Shown here in pieces: positions 36,391 to 46,233 of a stretch of 64,000 nucleotides of DNA (position 1 is its first letter; every line of letters starts with the position of its first letter). A program made the translations under genes and the position numbers. The stretch comes from UBA4416 sp040389965 (GTDB lineage: Bacteria > Bacteroidota > Bacteroidia > B-17B0 > Aurantibacillaceae): the NCBI GenBank assembly GCA_040389965.1, contig JAZJZF010000038.1, forward strand, positions 1-64,000. Reading direction: 5' to 3'. The notes beneath the pieces are model-generated. The model had not been told where the DNA came from, did not search any database, and saw only the letters and a program-made list of their open reading frames with translations.

Positions 36391-37860
36391 ATGAATATTC
36401 TACAAAAATCGATTATTTCAATGTCGAAAGAGGAAATAATCAACTATAAACTATACGCAAATCGTACGCAGGCAACCAATAACAGAAAGGATATTTTGTT
36501 ATTTGATATGGTAAAAAAAACGGCAGATCACGACCTGGATGATAATGCCATCTGCAAAAAACTATACCCCGATGCCACCAGTCGTAATGTATATTACCAG
36601 TTAAAGAACAGGCTGTTATTGGAAATAAACAACAGCCTGGTTCAGTTTTATTTTAAAGAAACCGATATTCATTTTATTTACGGCGAACTGAGCTTATATA
36701 AAATATATGTTTCTAAAAATGAGTGGGAAGTTGCGGTGTATCACCTTAACAAAGCTGAAAAAAAGGCACTGGAAATGCAGGACTTCACCCTACTGGATAT
36801 GATTTATAATGAGCAAATAAATGTATCGGTTCAGTATGGCGATATTTCTCCTGTTATTTATAAGCACAAACGTAACGAGAACAGAACAAAACTGGATCAT
36901 ATAAGGACCCTGGACGATGCGCTGGCTGATATTATCTATGAACTGAAACGAAATCAGACATTTGCCAAAACAAAAAAGAATACGCTTACTGTTTTAAATA
37001 AAGCCATTAAAGACCTCAATACCAAAAAGGAATTAAAGAACAATTTAGCTTTTAAAATAAAGGCTTACAATGCTATTAGCAGGTTGTTACTTTCCAAAAA
37101 AGATTTTATTTCGCTCGAGCAATATACCATTACAACCTATAACGAGTTTATTGAAAATAATTATTTTTCAAAAGGCAATCACTCCATAAAACTACAGATG
37201 CTGGCCTATATTTGTAATACACTTGCTGCCAATAAAAAACACATACTTGCTCTGGAATATACAGAGCTATTGCATAAAGCCATGAAAGAGTTTAAAAACA
37301 TGCTGTACAATAACTATGTGTTTTTTTATTACAATGCGCTGGCAAATAATTACTCTGTAGTTAATCCTTTAAAAGCCATTGAAGTGTTGAATGAAGCAAA
37401 AACAAATGCCTCCATCGCCAATCACCCCGATCATTTAGGATATATTTACCTTAACCTGGCGGGAGCATATTTCGAATTAAAAAACTATAAAACGGCCTTA
37501 ACCCATCTTGTAAAACTCTACAGCCACAAGCTTTTTAATGGTATTGATGAAGGCTTTAAATTAAAAATTATTATTTTAGAAATTGTTTTACGGATTGAAC
37601 AAAAAGATTTTGAATACAGTTTAAAACTGACGTCCGGACTTCTTAAAACATACAAATCCACACTGGCATCTGCGGAATATAAGCAGGATCTTGATTTTCT
37701 GAATCTGATAAAACAGCTGGTGGATAAATATTCTTTTGAAAACAATAAAGCCAGCAGGGCATTAACTACCACCTTTTGTCATACAAATTATAAGCAAAAC
37801 AGTACAAATATTGTAAAATACCCTGTTTGGTTAAGCGAAAAATTTAATTTGTCTGCATAA
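36391..37860 (+). CDS. TPR-like helical protein of unknown function
   Basis: The 489-residue protein is helical throughout. Its N-terminal about 90 residues (LQKSIISMSKEEIINYKLYANR ... LYPDATSRNVYYQLKNRLLLEINNSL) recall a Bacteroidota family in which this region precedes TPR-like repeats, as in YHLNKAEKKALEMQDFTLLDM and GYIYLNLAGAYFELKNYKTAL. I start at the ATG at 36391. The frame is open back to 36310, but that would leave 11 bp to the divergent gene and the added residues look like translated AT-rich DNA. No enzyme motif is seen. Confidence 0.65.
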   Translation: MNILQKSIISMSKEEIINYKLYANRTQATNNRKDILLFDMVKKTADHDLDDNAICKKLYPDATSRNVYYQLKNRLLLEINNSLVQFYFKETDIHFIYGELSLYKIYVSKNEWEVAVYHLNKAEKKALEMQDFTLLDMIYNEQINVSVQYGDISPVIYKHKRNENRTKLDHIRTLDDALADIIYELKRNQTFAKTKKNTLTVLNKAIKDLNTKKELKNNLAFKIKAYNAISRLLLSKKDFISLEQYTITTYNEFIENNYFSKGNHSIKLQMLAYICNTLAANKKHILALEYTELLHKAMKEFKNMLYNNYVFFYYNALANNYSVVNPLKAIEVLNEAKTNASIANHPDHLGYIYLNLAGAYFELKNYKTALTHLVKLYSHKLFNGIDEGFKLKIIILEIVLRIEQKDFEYSLKLTSGLLKTYKSTLASAEYKQDLDFLNLIKQLVDKYSFENNKASRALTTTFCHTNYKQNSTNIVKYPVWLSEKFNLSA

Positions 37861-37960
37861 GATTTTTTAAATTAAGCTTCGGAAATTTAAATTTATTCCT
37901 GCCAAAAGTTCTTTAATTAAGCATTAACATACAAACTTATTGAGTTAACGGTCCGTAAGC

Positions 37961-37999
37961 ACTGAATATTATTAGGCCGTAGGTACATAATATTTCAGT
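37961..37999. promoter_or_regulatory. Inverted repeat upstream of the SprB-repeat gene
   Basis: ACTGAATATTAT (37961-37972) and ATAATATTTCAGT (37987-37999) are inverted, with one bulged T and a 14-nt spacer. The repeat ends 66 nt before the GTG at 38066, in an otherwise empty 205-bp gap. It could be an operator or a leader hairpin. Confidence 0.35.
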
Positions 38000-38065
38000 A
38001 AAAACGATTTTTAAACGGCGGTACCCTGATTTATTTTTACAGTAAATTATTAAACCTTAATTATC

Positions 38066-41000
38066 GTGAAAGAAAAACTACTCTCCATATTAGCATGTAT
38101 CACCATAGGTGTAGCTAATCTTAACGCTCAAACGGCTACGATTACAATTAATACGCAGCCTTGTAACAACAATGGACAGGTTACGGTTTCTACTACGGGG
38201 CTTGCACTTCCTATTACGTATTCCTACTACTTAAATGATAGTTGGATGGCAAACACAACACATAGTAATGTAAATTCAACTACAGATATTTACAGCGGTA
38301 TACCGGCAATAGAACCACCATATCCATGGGGCGGCCAAAGCAGAGTGCGGGTTATTGCCACATCCGGTAGTAATTCGGCAACAGATACCATTAATTTTAC
38401 ATTACCTTTTACTTACTCTGTAGCAGCTACAAGCACTGTTTGCCCTGCACCGGGCTCTATAACAGTAAGCAATATCATCGGAGGAACGGCTCCTTTCTCC
38501 TACCAGTTTGTAAATGTCACTACCTTACAATCTTATGCTACTAATCCGGCTTCTGTTCCGGCAGGCCAATATTCAGTGGCTGTTACAGATGGGATGGGGT
38601 GTAAAGTGGCTTATTCTTACTCAACGGGTATTGGCGTTTATATAAACAATAGCTCTCCTGTTAACGTTAATATGACCGGTACTACTGCCAATTGTACAAA
38701 CGGGACTGCATTAGCCACGGCATCAGGCGGTACATTGCCTTATACGTATTTATGGACTAATGGCGCCAATACACAAAGTATTAGCGGTTTATCTATGGGA
38801 AGTTATAACTGCACTGTGACGGATGCACAAGGCTGTTTTAATACAGGCTATTATTATGTACAACAGGCCATAACTCTTTCCGTTAATTCAAGCGTTACAA
38901 ATGCCACCTGCGTACAAAACAACGGAAGTATTATTGGTTTTGCAAGCGGCGGAACAGCTCCTTACAGTTATTTATGGAGCAATGGCGCTACAACATCCAC
39001 CATAGGAGGTTTAGCAGGAAATCAATATTACACGGTGCAGATTACGGATGCTAATGGTTGCCTGGGAACTGGCTCTCCTTATATCAGTTCAACAACGCCT
39101 GTTAATGTTACTTATGGCGCTTCAGCAAGCTCATGTACTTTAAGCACCGGTTCAGCTACTGTAACAGCGAGCGGTGGTACGGCACCTTATACAACCGTAT
39201 GGAATATTTATCCTACAAGTGTAACCGGAACATCTATTTCTAACAGAGCAAGCGGTAATTATGCGTTTACTGTAACAGATGCTGTTGGCTGCACCAGAAC
39301 AGGGGCCGCCTTTATTCCTCCTGTAAGCACCATTACTGCTAACATTAACAGTGCCACTGCTGTTTGTCCGGCTACCACCGCTAATTTATTTGCTACTGTA
39401 TCTGGCAGCAACGGTCCTTTTACCTATACCTGGAATAATGGTGCTACAACCGCAGGGATAAATAATGCTGCGTTAGGAAACTACAGCTGTGTTATGAAAG
39501 ATGCCGTGGGTTGTACAGTTACCAAATATGGTTCTGTTACACAATCATCACCTGTGCAGGTAGGTTTTACTTCTTCTCAGGCATCCTGCATTTTTGCTGC
39601 CGATGGTTCTGCTCATGCTAATGCAACCGGAGGAACAGCTCCTTATACTTATACATGGTCTAACGCACAAACAGGCCCTACTGCTACAGGTTTAACTACA
39701 GGATATTATTATGTGTATGTAACCGATGCCAATGGTTGCCATAATAGTTCTAACAGCATGACAAATGTGGGATATAATGCCGCTAATAATTCCTGCTATT
39801 GCACCATTACAGGAACGGTTTATGCCGATGCCAATAGTAACTGTGTGCGTGATGCAGGCGAAAACGGTATTAATAATATACAAATTCACTGCAGCGGACT
39901 GGGCTATGCTTATACAAATGCCAATGGCGTATATAGCTTTAATGCACCAACAGGCACTTACACCATAACGGAATCGGTTCAGCAAATTTATCCTTTGGCA
40001 AGCTGCCAGGTTAACAATACGGCTGTATCTGTAACGGCAGGTGCGGGATGCACAACACCGGTTAACTTTGCTAATAACATAGTTCCTATTCACGACCTTC
40101 ATATTATTACTACAAATCTGAATCAGCCTGTACCGGGCAATATTTACCACCAAAAAGTAATTGTACAGAATGAAGGAACCGTTACCGAAAGTAATGCGCA
40201 GTTAAGCTACACACACGACGGGCAGTTATCTTATAACAACTGTACGCCATGGGCTTTAACCCAGCAAAATGCAGGTATGTATCCTAACTGGTACAGCATT
40301 ACATCCGGGTTCCCTGTATTAAACGCAGGAGCTGCAACAGCATCTTTCATCAACTACAACGTACCTACTAATATTCCTATCAATACGCTTGTAAACTTTT
40401 ATGATACCATTGCACATGCGGCACCAATTTCAACAACCTGGTTAACAGATAACACACCATGGAATAATGTGAATAACCATCAGGCATATGTGGTGAGCTC
40501 TTTCGACCCTAACTTTAAAGAAGTAAGTCCTAAAGGAACAGGCCCGCAAGGCTACATTACCAATAACGATTCGGTTTTAACCTATGTGGTGCATTTCCAA
40601 AACGAAGGGACGTATTACGCGCAGAATATTGTCGTAATTGATTCTATAGATTCTCATCTGGATATTCAAACACTACGTCCGGGTTATTCAGACAAAAGCT
40701 ATACTACTTCGATAAATGAAAACGGCGTTGTTAAATTTAAATTTGATAACATCAATTTACCATGGAAATCAACCTATGGCGATGCCATGAGCTCAGGCAT
40801 GTTTACCTACTCTATTAAATTGAAAAAGAATTTAACAGCGGGTACAAAAATTAAAAACACCGCTGCCATTTATTTCGACTACAATGCGCCTGTTATTACC
40901 AATACCACGTTAAACACCATTGCCGGAAACGTTTCTGTGAAAGAGATCAAGGGCATTAACTCAGACGATGTTGTATTGTATCCTAACCCTACCAATGCCG

Positions 41001-41215
41001 GATTTGCTGTATCGATCAACTCTTCAGAAAAAACAGAAAGCAATATCAGCATTATAGATATTAGCGGAAGAGTAGTAAGTAACAGATCTGTTACCTTACA
41101 AATTGGAGAAAATACCTTACAGGAAAGTACAGATCATTTACAAAGTGGTATCTACTTTTTTCAATTAAAAAACAACGATGTACTGATCACAAAAAAACTG
41201 GTTGTTGTCAAATAA
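38066..41215 (+). CDS. SprB-repeat surface protein with type A Por sorting tail
   Basis: The 1049-residue protein has a signal peptide (residues 1-22, ending LNAQ). Residues about 100-560 hold six or so SprB-type repeats, each of about 75-80 residues with a conserved core such as GGTAPYSYLWSNGATTS followed by VTDANGC. A carbohydrate-binding-like prealbumin domain follows (YADANSNCVRDAGENGINNI), then a DUF11-like domain (SFDPNFKEVSPKGTGPQG) and the type A tail (LYPNPTNAGFAVSIN ... SGIYFFQLKN ... ITKKLVVVK). Proteins with SprB repeats act in gliding and adhesion. Start is GTG. A strong terminator follows. Confidence 0.88.
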   Translation: MKEKLLSILACITIGVANLNAQTATITINTQPCNNNGQVTVSTTGLALPITYSYYLNDSWMANTTHSNVNSTTDIYSGIPAIEPPYPWGGQSRVRVIATSGSNSATDTINFTLPFTYSVAATSTVCPAPGSITVSNIIGGTAPFSYQFVNVTTLQSYATNPASVPAGQYSVAVTDGMGCKVAYSYSTGIGVYINNSSPVNVNMTGTTANCTNGTALATASGGTLPYTYLWTNGANTQSISGLSMGSYNCTVTDAQGCFNTGYYYVQQAITLSVNSSVTNATCVQNNGSIIGFASGGTAPYSYLWSNGATTSTIGGLAGNQYYTVQITDANGCLGTGSPYISSTTPVNVTYGASASSCTLSTGSATVTASGGTAPYTTVWNIYPTSVTGTSISNRASGNYAFTVTDAVGCTRTGAAFIPPVSTITANINSATAVCPATTANLFATVSGSNGPFTYTWNNGATTAGINNAALGNYSCVMKDAVGCTVTKYGSVTQSSPVQVGFTSSQASCIFAADGSAHANATGGTAPYTYTWSNAQTGPTATGLTTGYYYVYVTDANGCHNSSNSMTNVGYNAANNSCYCTITGTVYADANSNCVRDAGENGINNIQIHCSGLGYAYTNANGVYSFNAPTGTYTITESVQQIYPLASCQVNNTAVSVTAGAGCTTPVNFANNIVPIHDLHIITTNLNQPVPGNIYHQKVIVQNEGTVTESNAQLSYTHDGQLSYNNCTPWALTQQNAGMYPNWYSITSGFPVLNAGAATASFINYNVPTNIPINTLVNFYDTIAHAAPISTTWLTDNTPWNNVNNHQAYVVSSFDPNFKEVSPKGTGPQGYITNNDSVLTYVVHFQNEGTYYAQNIVVIDSIDSHLDIQTLRPGYSDKSYTTSINENGVVKFKFDNINLPWKSTYGDAMSSGMFTYSIKLKKNLTAGTKIKNTAAIYFDYNAPVITNTTLNTIAGNVSVKEIKGINSDDVVLYPNPTNAGFAVSINSSEKTESNISIIDISGRVVSNRSVTLQIGENTLQESTDHLQSGIYFFQLKNNDVLITKKLVVVK

Positions 41216-41233
41216 TACCTTTCCTGTATCCTA

Positions 41234-41268
41234 AAAAAGCCCCTGTGTATTGTACACAGGGGCTTTTT
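41234..41268 (+). terminator. Terminator of the SprB-repeat gene
   Basis: A perfect 16-bp stem (41234-41249 with 41253-41268) with a 3-nt loop and a T-run lies 18 nt after the stop. The A-run at the other side lets it serve the minus strand as well. Confidence 0.85.
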
Positions 41269-41311
41269 AAATTATATGAAAACAGAGAATTATTTTATTT
41301 AAGGCTAAAAT

Positions 41312-41515
41312 TTAAATTATTTTTTTACCGCACCATGGGCAAAATTCTATTTCTATATAGGAGCTTCCTCCATCATGTATAATTATTCCTATCTTTTTAT
41401 TTTTACCCGATTTATACAAAATAGCGTCCGCACACAAAAACCGGTCCTTATGAATATCACATTTAAAATCAAGATGATATTTCATTGTTTCACAGCAGGT
41501 TTTTTTAACAGCCAT
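41312..41515 (-). CDS. Small putative zinc-binding protein (DUF6980-like)
   Basis: The 67-residue protein has CCETMKYHLDFKCD near the start and FCPWCGKKI at the end, two Cys pairs that could hold zinc. GIIIHDGGSSYIEIEFCPWCG matches, in order, a small family that I recall as DUF6980. No function is known. It is 6 nt from the MBL hydrolase gene upstream, so probably co-transcribed. Confidence 0.65.
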   Translation of the reverse strand: MAVKKTCCETMKYHLDFKCDIHKDRFLCADAILYKSGKNKKIGIIIHDGGSSYIEIEFCPWCGKKII

Positions 41516-41521
41516 ACTTTC

Positions 41522-42361
41522 TTATAAAGCGCTCAGATCAAATTTATTTTCCAGTCTTATTCCCCTGTCGGTGTGCGAAACCGTGCAGCACTCAATAGCA
41601 GGATCATGTTCAAAAAATAAGGTCCAGTTATTTTCGGCAGCCTGTTTTAACATATATTCTTTTTCCTGCAAGGTATTTAAAGGACGCACATCATAACCCA
41701 TCACATAAGGCAATGGTAAATGGCCTGCCGACGGAATAAGGTCAGCCATAAATACAACTTTTGTTCCTTTATAGCTAAGCACAGGTAACATCATTGCTTC
41801 TGTATGCCCGTTAGCTTCGTACATATCAAAACCGGGCATAAATTCTTTTTCAGCATCTATAAAATATAACTGCCCGCTTTCTTTTAAAGGCATAATATTT
41901 TCTTTTAAGAAACTTGCTTTTTCACGCGGATTAGGATTTACAGCCCATTCCCAGTGCTTTTCGTTACACCAGTATTTGGCATTTTTAAAAGCAGGTTCTA
42001 ACTTTGTTCTGTCGGCATTGTAAGAAATACTTCCGCCGCAATGGTCGAAATGCAAATGCGTTAAAAACACATCTGTAATGTCGTCTCTGTGAAAGCCTTT
42101 TGCTGCAAGCGATTTATCGAGGGTCTCATTTCCATGTAAAAAATAATATCCGAAAAATTTATCGTCCTGTTTATTACCCATTCCGTTATCGATTAAAATA
42201 AGGCGCTTACCATCCTTTACTAATAAGCAGCGCATGGCCCAGCTGCACATATTATTTTCATCGGCAGGATTTGAGCGTTGCCATATAGACTTAGGTACTA
42301 CGCCAAACATGGCGCCACCATCGAGTTTAAAATGTCCGGTATTAATTGTGTAAAGTTCCAT
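41522..42361 (-). CDS. Metallo-beta-lactamase-fold hydrolase
   Basis: The 279-residue protein has the zinc motif THLHFDHCGG, a second His in ANGHTEAMMLP and Asp in FMADLIPSAGH, with FFEHDPAIE at the end. The opening RCLLVKDGKRLILIDNGMGN is seen in N-acyl-homoserine-lactonase-like members, but lactonase activity cannot be assumed. No signal peptide, so cytoplasmic. Confidence 0.85.
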   Translation of the reverse strand: MELYTINTGHFKLDGGAMFGVVPKSIWQRSNPADENNMCSWAMRCLLVKDGKRLILIDNGMGNKQDDKFFGYYFLHGNETLDKSLAAKGFHRDDITDVFLTHLHFDHCGGSISYNADRTKLEPAFKNAKYWCNEKHWEWAVNPNPREKASFLKENIMPLKESGQLYFIDAEKEFMPGFDMYEANGHTEAMMLPVLSYKGTKVVFMADLIPSAGHLPLPYVMGYDVRPLNTLQEKEYMLKQAAENNWTLFFEHDPAIECCTVSHTDRGIRLENKFDLSAL

Positions 42362-42415
42362 AGTAGTCGTAATTTAGTATATTAAATATAAATAGATTTT
42401 AATAGTATTAAAAGA

Positions 42416-43315
42416 TTAATAATAATTGAATTTTAATTTCCCTTCACTTAATTCTAAATTTGGAAAAGGAATTTTAATGATATTAATGCATGAAAATATC
42501 GCTTTAAGTACTTTCGATTTTGTTTTTATTCTTGTAAAATCCACATCCAACGATAAATAGCCCTGCCTGTAACGGTTAAAATAAAAGGTATTGCCGTTTT
42601 TATCCTGCGCCAATACATTGTTATACCTGGCTCCCAGCATACCACTGGCGCCATAGCCAAAGGCCACATTGATCCATTTCGGGAACCGGGTATCTTTCTT
42701 TAAAAAGCTGGAAGGGTTTACACTTAACCAATAGGTTTGTCCGTTATAATCTTTTAGGATTTGGGTAGACAGAGATTTACCCAACTGATCTGTTCTGTAT
42801 TTTGCAAAAGGGCTTTGGTAAAAAGAGAATTTTAATTGGATGCGTTGTTCATTCCATAATGCTTTTTGCCCAATAGCAAGGCCACATCCCAGGGCATTGG
42901 CTCCCATATCGCCCCAGCTGAATCCCCAACCTGAGCTGTAGCCATCCATTACTTCAATCGCAGTCATATATCCAAAGCCGCTCAAACCACCTATCAATAC
43001 TTGTTTCTTCTTATTATAGCCTGCCCAGTCCATTGCCTGCATCATCAGCCTTCCGGTTTGATAGGTTGTAAAGGTATGTCCACATTTATCCATCTGCAGC
43101 CATTCGTCGTTATCATTAAATGTATGGAATTTAGAAGAGCTATATTGTGCATACCAGGCCTGGTTTAAATAAACCAAAGAGCCGGCCGTTAAAGCAACTG
43201 ATGAAGCGCCTAGGATCAGTTTTCTCTTTTTTAAAACAGACAACGAGTCGGAGGCAAACACCGTAGAGTTTGCAAAAAGAAGAAGAAGCAAAAAAATCTT
43301 AATACGTAATAACAT
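42416..43315 (-). CDS. DUF2279-family exported protein
   Basis: The 299-residue protein has a signal peptide (residues 1-21, ending TVFAS). The body shows the DUF2279 pattern: WLQMDKCGHTFTTYQTGRLMMQAMDWAG, then GYMTAIEVMDGYSSGWGFSWGDMGANALG (in pieces) and RIQLKFSFYQSPFAKYR. DUF2279 proteins are probably envelope-associated and have no known function. Confidence 0.8.
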   Translation of the reverse strand: MLLRIKIFLLLLLFANSTVFASDSLSVLKKRKLILGASSVALTAGSLVYLNQAWYAQYSSSKFHTFNDNDEWLQMDKCGHTFTTYQTGRLMMQAMDWAGYNKKKQVLIGGLSGFGYMTAIEVMDGYSSGWGFSWGDMGANALGCGLAIGQKALWNEQRIQLKFSFYQSPFAKYRTDQLGKSLSTQILKDYNGQTYWLSVNPSSFLKKDTRFPKWINVAFGYGASGMLGARYNNVLAQDKNGNTFYFNRYRQGYLSLDVDFTRIKTKSKVLKAIFSCINIIKIPFPNLELSEGKLKFNYY

Positions 43316-43371
43316 GTCTGCTTTAAAACCACTCTAAGTTACTAATAAAAGAGAGAAATTCTCTAAAACAT

Positions 43372-43403
43372 AAAAGCCATTCACTTTACGGTGAATGGCT
43401 TTT
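43372..43403 (-). terminator. Terminator after the sucC-lipoprotein gene cluster
   Basis: A perfect 13-bp stem (43372-43384 with 43391-43403), 6-nt loop, and short T-run on the minus strand, 21 nt after the stop of the 43425-43913 gene. Confidence 0.7.
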
Positions 43404-43424
43404 ATAAATATAATGTGTTACTAA

Positions 43425-43913
43425 CTAGTAAGAAGAAAAACCTTGCTTATCCGTTGTTTTGTGTTCGATTAACAAACCTACACAAGCCGCATCAGATGGC
43501 TTATGCGCATCTTTTTCGGTAGATCCTTTTGGAACAGTTACTTCAATAATTAACTGACGTGTAGCTGTACTTTGGAACTCAAATAAAGGTTCGTTTTTAG
43601 CAGTAGCATTGTCGTACAAAATTTCGTTGGTTTTAGCATCAAAAATTTTATAATTCAATTTATCACCAAAAGTCGTTTCGCAGCATACATTAATTCTGTA
43701 ATCCATGCCTTTATAAATAACGCAACGGATCTTTGAAGTCATACCCTGATTAAACAATCCGCTTTTTGATTGCGCATTGTAATTCCAGCCACCGCTGTCT
43801 CCTTTTTTAGAATCTACGCCGCAGTATTTGCGGTGAAAGCTTCCGCATACACCAGTTTGTGAAAAGGAATACACCGCGCTTAATAAAAATAATGTTATAA
43901 ATATCTTTTTCAT
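43425..43913 (-). CDS. Exported protein of unknown function
   Basis: The 162-residue protein has a signal peptide (residues 1-19, ending YSFSQ) and four cysteines in the first half (GVCGSFHRKYCGVD, SKIRCVIYK, NVCCETTFG) that may form disulfides. The rest is beta-rich. It follows the lipoprotein gene by 10 nt and the pair is probably expressed together. Confidence 0.65.
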   Translation of the reverse strand: MKKIFITLFLLSAVYSFSQTGVCGSFHRKYCGVDSKKGDSGGWNYNAQSKSGLFNQGMTSKIRCVIYKGMDYRINVCCETTFGDKLNYKIFDAKTNEILYDNATAKNEPLFEFQSTATRQLIIEVTVPKGSTEKDAHKPSDAACVGLLIEHKTTDKQGFSSY

Positions 43914-43923
43914 ATGTATGTTT

Positions 43924-44826
43924 TTATTTAGTTAATGTATATGAATTTCTGATTGAACTAATTTTTTCAACGATCACTTTGTACTGGTCTGCAGTCATTA
44001 CTAAATTTTTACCGCCACCGATAATGGTTTTGGTTTTATCTTTAGAAGTAACTGTTGCAGCATCTTTTTCGCCAATCTTGTCGAATTCGGCTTGTAACTC
44101 TTTAAATTGAGTTAAAACAGAAGCAACATTTGCATCAGATTCATATTTTTTCAAAAACTCCGCTAAGTTATCCAACGTATACTTTTGATCTGCTAAACGC
44201 TCAATAACAGGGCTTTTTTCGGCATACTTGGTTAAGTTAGTAGCTATGTATAAGCTTTCTATCCAACCACCTGCAACTACTAATGATAAAGTAGGGCCTT
44301 GTTTACCGCTTTCTAAAGTTTCAAATGAAGAGAAGTATACATCGTCTGTAATAACAGATAATGAATCGGGATTTCCCAAATTACCTTCTAAACGTTTTAA
44401 AACTTCAGGCTTAATAGCTGAAGAAACACCTATTTGATCGCCTAATTGTTTTACGGTTTTAAAGTATTTCAAAGCTTCGGAACCAATCTCAAAAATACTG
44501 CAGTAGCTAAGGTCGCAGCTGTAAATACCAAAGTTTAAGGCCTTTGACTTAGCATCTGTGTAATTTTTTTGATTATCAGGACTATTTAAAAATGCAGTGT
44601 TCTTGTTAGTTTTTCCACCAATCATTTTAATAAAAGTCAGCATTTCGCCCGGAGAAGGAACCTGAAAAAACGTTTCGGTAGTTTGAGGAGGTGCTACTTC
44701 TGTTTTTGTTGAATCAACAGTTGACACATCATCTCCACCTTCCGGCTTATCGCCTCCGCATGAAGAAAGCATTAATCCCGCTACCACTAATGGAGCGATT
44801 AATAAATGTTTACGTTTCATAATCAT
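43924..44826 (-). CDS. Lipoprotein of unknown function
   Basis: The 300-residue protein has a lipoprotein signal (LMLSSCGGDK, Cys at about residue 23), a Ser/Thr/Pro spacer and a helical body. The phrases FQVPSPGEMLTFIKMIGGKTN and LEGNLGNPDSLSVITDDVY are typical of a Bacteroidota lipoprotein type without known function. The ATG two codons downstream is an alternative start. It follows sucC by 21 nt. Confidence 0.7.
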   Translation of the reverse strand: MIMKRKHLLIAPLVVAGLMLSSCGGDKPEGGDDVSTVDSTKTEVAPPQTTETFFQVPSPGEMLTFIKMIGGKTNKNTAFLNSPDNQKNYTDAKSKALNFGIYSCDLSYCSIFEIGSEALKYFKTVKQLGDQIGVSSAIKPEVLKRLEGNLGNPDSLSVITDDVYFSSFETLESGKQGPTLSLVVAGGWIESLYIATNLTKYAEKSPVIERLADQKYTLDNLAEFLKKYESDANVASVLTQFKELQAEFDKIGEKDAATVTSKDKTKTIIGGGKNLVMTADQYKVIVEKISSIRNSYTLTK

Positions 44827-44847
44827 ATATTGGGTTTGGGGGGTTAT

Positions 44848-46041
44848 TTATTTACCTATTAATTTAGCTACTAAATCAGCAGCTTCCTGTAATTGAATAG
44901 CAGAGTATACTTTTAATCCTGATTCGTCAATTAATTTTTTAGCCTCTACTGCATTAGTTCCTTGTAAACGAACAATGATTGGCACATTGATAGTTCCCAT
45001 ATTTTTGTATGCATCAATAACACCTTGTGCTACCCTGTCGCAACGAACAATTCCACCGAAGATATTTACCAAAATAGCTTTTACGTTTTTATCTCCTAAA
45101 ATAATATGAAATGCTTTTTCAACACGTTCAGCATTAGCAGTACCACCAACATCTAAGAAGTTAGCAGGCTCACCACCTGATAATTTAATAATATCCATGG
45201 TTGCCATTGCTAAACCGGCACCATTAACCATGCAACCAACGTTACCGTCTAATTTCACATAGTTTAATTCTGCTTTGCGTGCCTGAACATCCACAGGATT
45301 TTCCTCTGATTCGTCGCGCATTGCTTCAATATCTTTATGACGGTATAAAGCGTTATCATCTATCGTTACTTTAGCATCAACAGCAATAATTTTATCGTCA
45401 GACGTTTTTAATACAGGATTGATTTCAAACATAGATGAATCAATAGAATCGTAAGCTTTGTATAAAGCCGCTACGAATTTGGTCATTTCTTTGAAAGCAT
45501 TACCGCTTAAGCCTAAGTTAAAAGCTACTTTACGGCATTGGAAATCACGTAATCCAACTTTAGGATCAATTTCTTCTTTCCAGATTAAATGCGGCGTAGC
45601 TTCAGCCACTTGCTCAATATCCATTCCACCTTCGGTACTGTACATAATAATGTTACGGCCTGTAGAACGGTTCAATAGGATACTCATATAAAATTCCTTG
45701 GTAGGAGTTGCTCCCGGATAGTATACATCCTGTGCTACCAATACTTTACTTACTAATTTACCTTCTGCACTGGTTTGAGGTGTAATTAAGTGCATACCAA
45801 TAATGTTTGTAGCAACCTCTCTTACTTTATCCAGGTTCGGTGCAAATTTTACTCCGCCCCCTTTACCACGTCCACCGGCGTGAATTTGTGCTTTAACCAC
45901 GACACCGTCGCACTTATAGGTTTCCATAACTTGCTTAGCTGCTTCTACAGCTTGCTCAGGCGTTTCGGCAACAATACCTTCTTGAATGGCAACGCCAAAA
46001 CTTTTTAATATACCTTTTCCTTGATACTCGTGAATATTCAT
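44848..46041 (-). CDS. sucC: Succinate-CoA ligase (ADP-forming), beta subunit
   Basis: The 397-residue protein shows the ATP-grasp domain (MNIHEYQGKGILKSFGV, KAQIHAGGRGKGGGVKFA, SSMFEINPVLKTSDDKIIAVDAKV in pieces) and the C-terminal CoA-ligase domain (GAGLAMATMDIIKLSGGEPANFLDVGG in pieces, VNIFGGIVRCDRVAQG). It makes succinate and ATP from succinyl-CoA, the product of the mutase at 11471-14893. SucD is not in this window. Confidence 0.96.
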   Translation of the reverse strand: MNIHEYQGKGILKSFGVAIQEGIVAETPEQAVEAAKQVMETYKCDGVVVKAQIHAGGRGKGGGVKFAPNLDKVREVATNIIGMHLITPQTSAEGKLVSKVLVAQDVYYPGATPTKEFYMSILLNRSTGRNIIMYSTEGGMDIEQVAEATPHLIWKEEIDPKVGLRDFQCRKVAFNLGLSGNAFKEMTKFVAALYKAYDSIDSSMFEINPVLKTSDDKIIAVDAKVTIDDNALYRHKDIEAMRDESEENPVDVQARKAELNYVKLDGNVGCMVNGAGLAMATMDIIKLSGGEPANFLDVGGTANAERVEKAFHIILGDKNVKAILVNIFGGIVRCDRVAQGVIDAYKNMGTINVPIIVRLQGTNAVEAKKLIDESGLKVYSAIQLQEAADLVAKLIGK

Positions 46042-46068
46042 AATGAGCTAGTTCTTATAATTTGCTTT

Positions 46069-46098
46069 CAAAAATAGGATTTTTATCGTAAAAGCAAA
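46069..46098 (-). promoter_or_regulatory. Bacteroidota-type promoter for sucC
   Basis: On the minus strand, TTTG (46098-46095), an 18-bp spacer and TATTTTTG (46076-46069) match the consensus well, 27 nt before the ATG. Confidence 0.65.
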
Positions 46099-46233
46099 CA
46101 TTTTTGGTAAAATAATTGGCAAAGGCCTATAACTCATCCCGCCAAAAACAGCATTAATCCTGTTTAAAGCAAATTTAAAGCAATAAAATTACAGATCGGC
46201 TCTCATGAAAGAAATAATGCCCTTAAAACCGCC

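Noticed and set aside
38450..39750. Periodic DNA similarity of about 230 bp units that could look like a repeat array
   Set aside because: It is the coding sequence of SprB-type protein repeats; the units are diverged and lack CRISPR-like short identical repeats.
39692..40153. A 153-codon antisense frame inside the SprB-repeat gene
   Set aside because: It is a shadow of a strongly supported gene, with Cys/Ile-rich unnatural composition.
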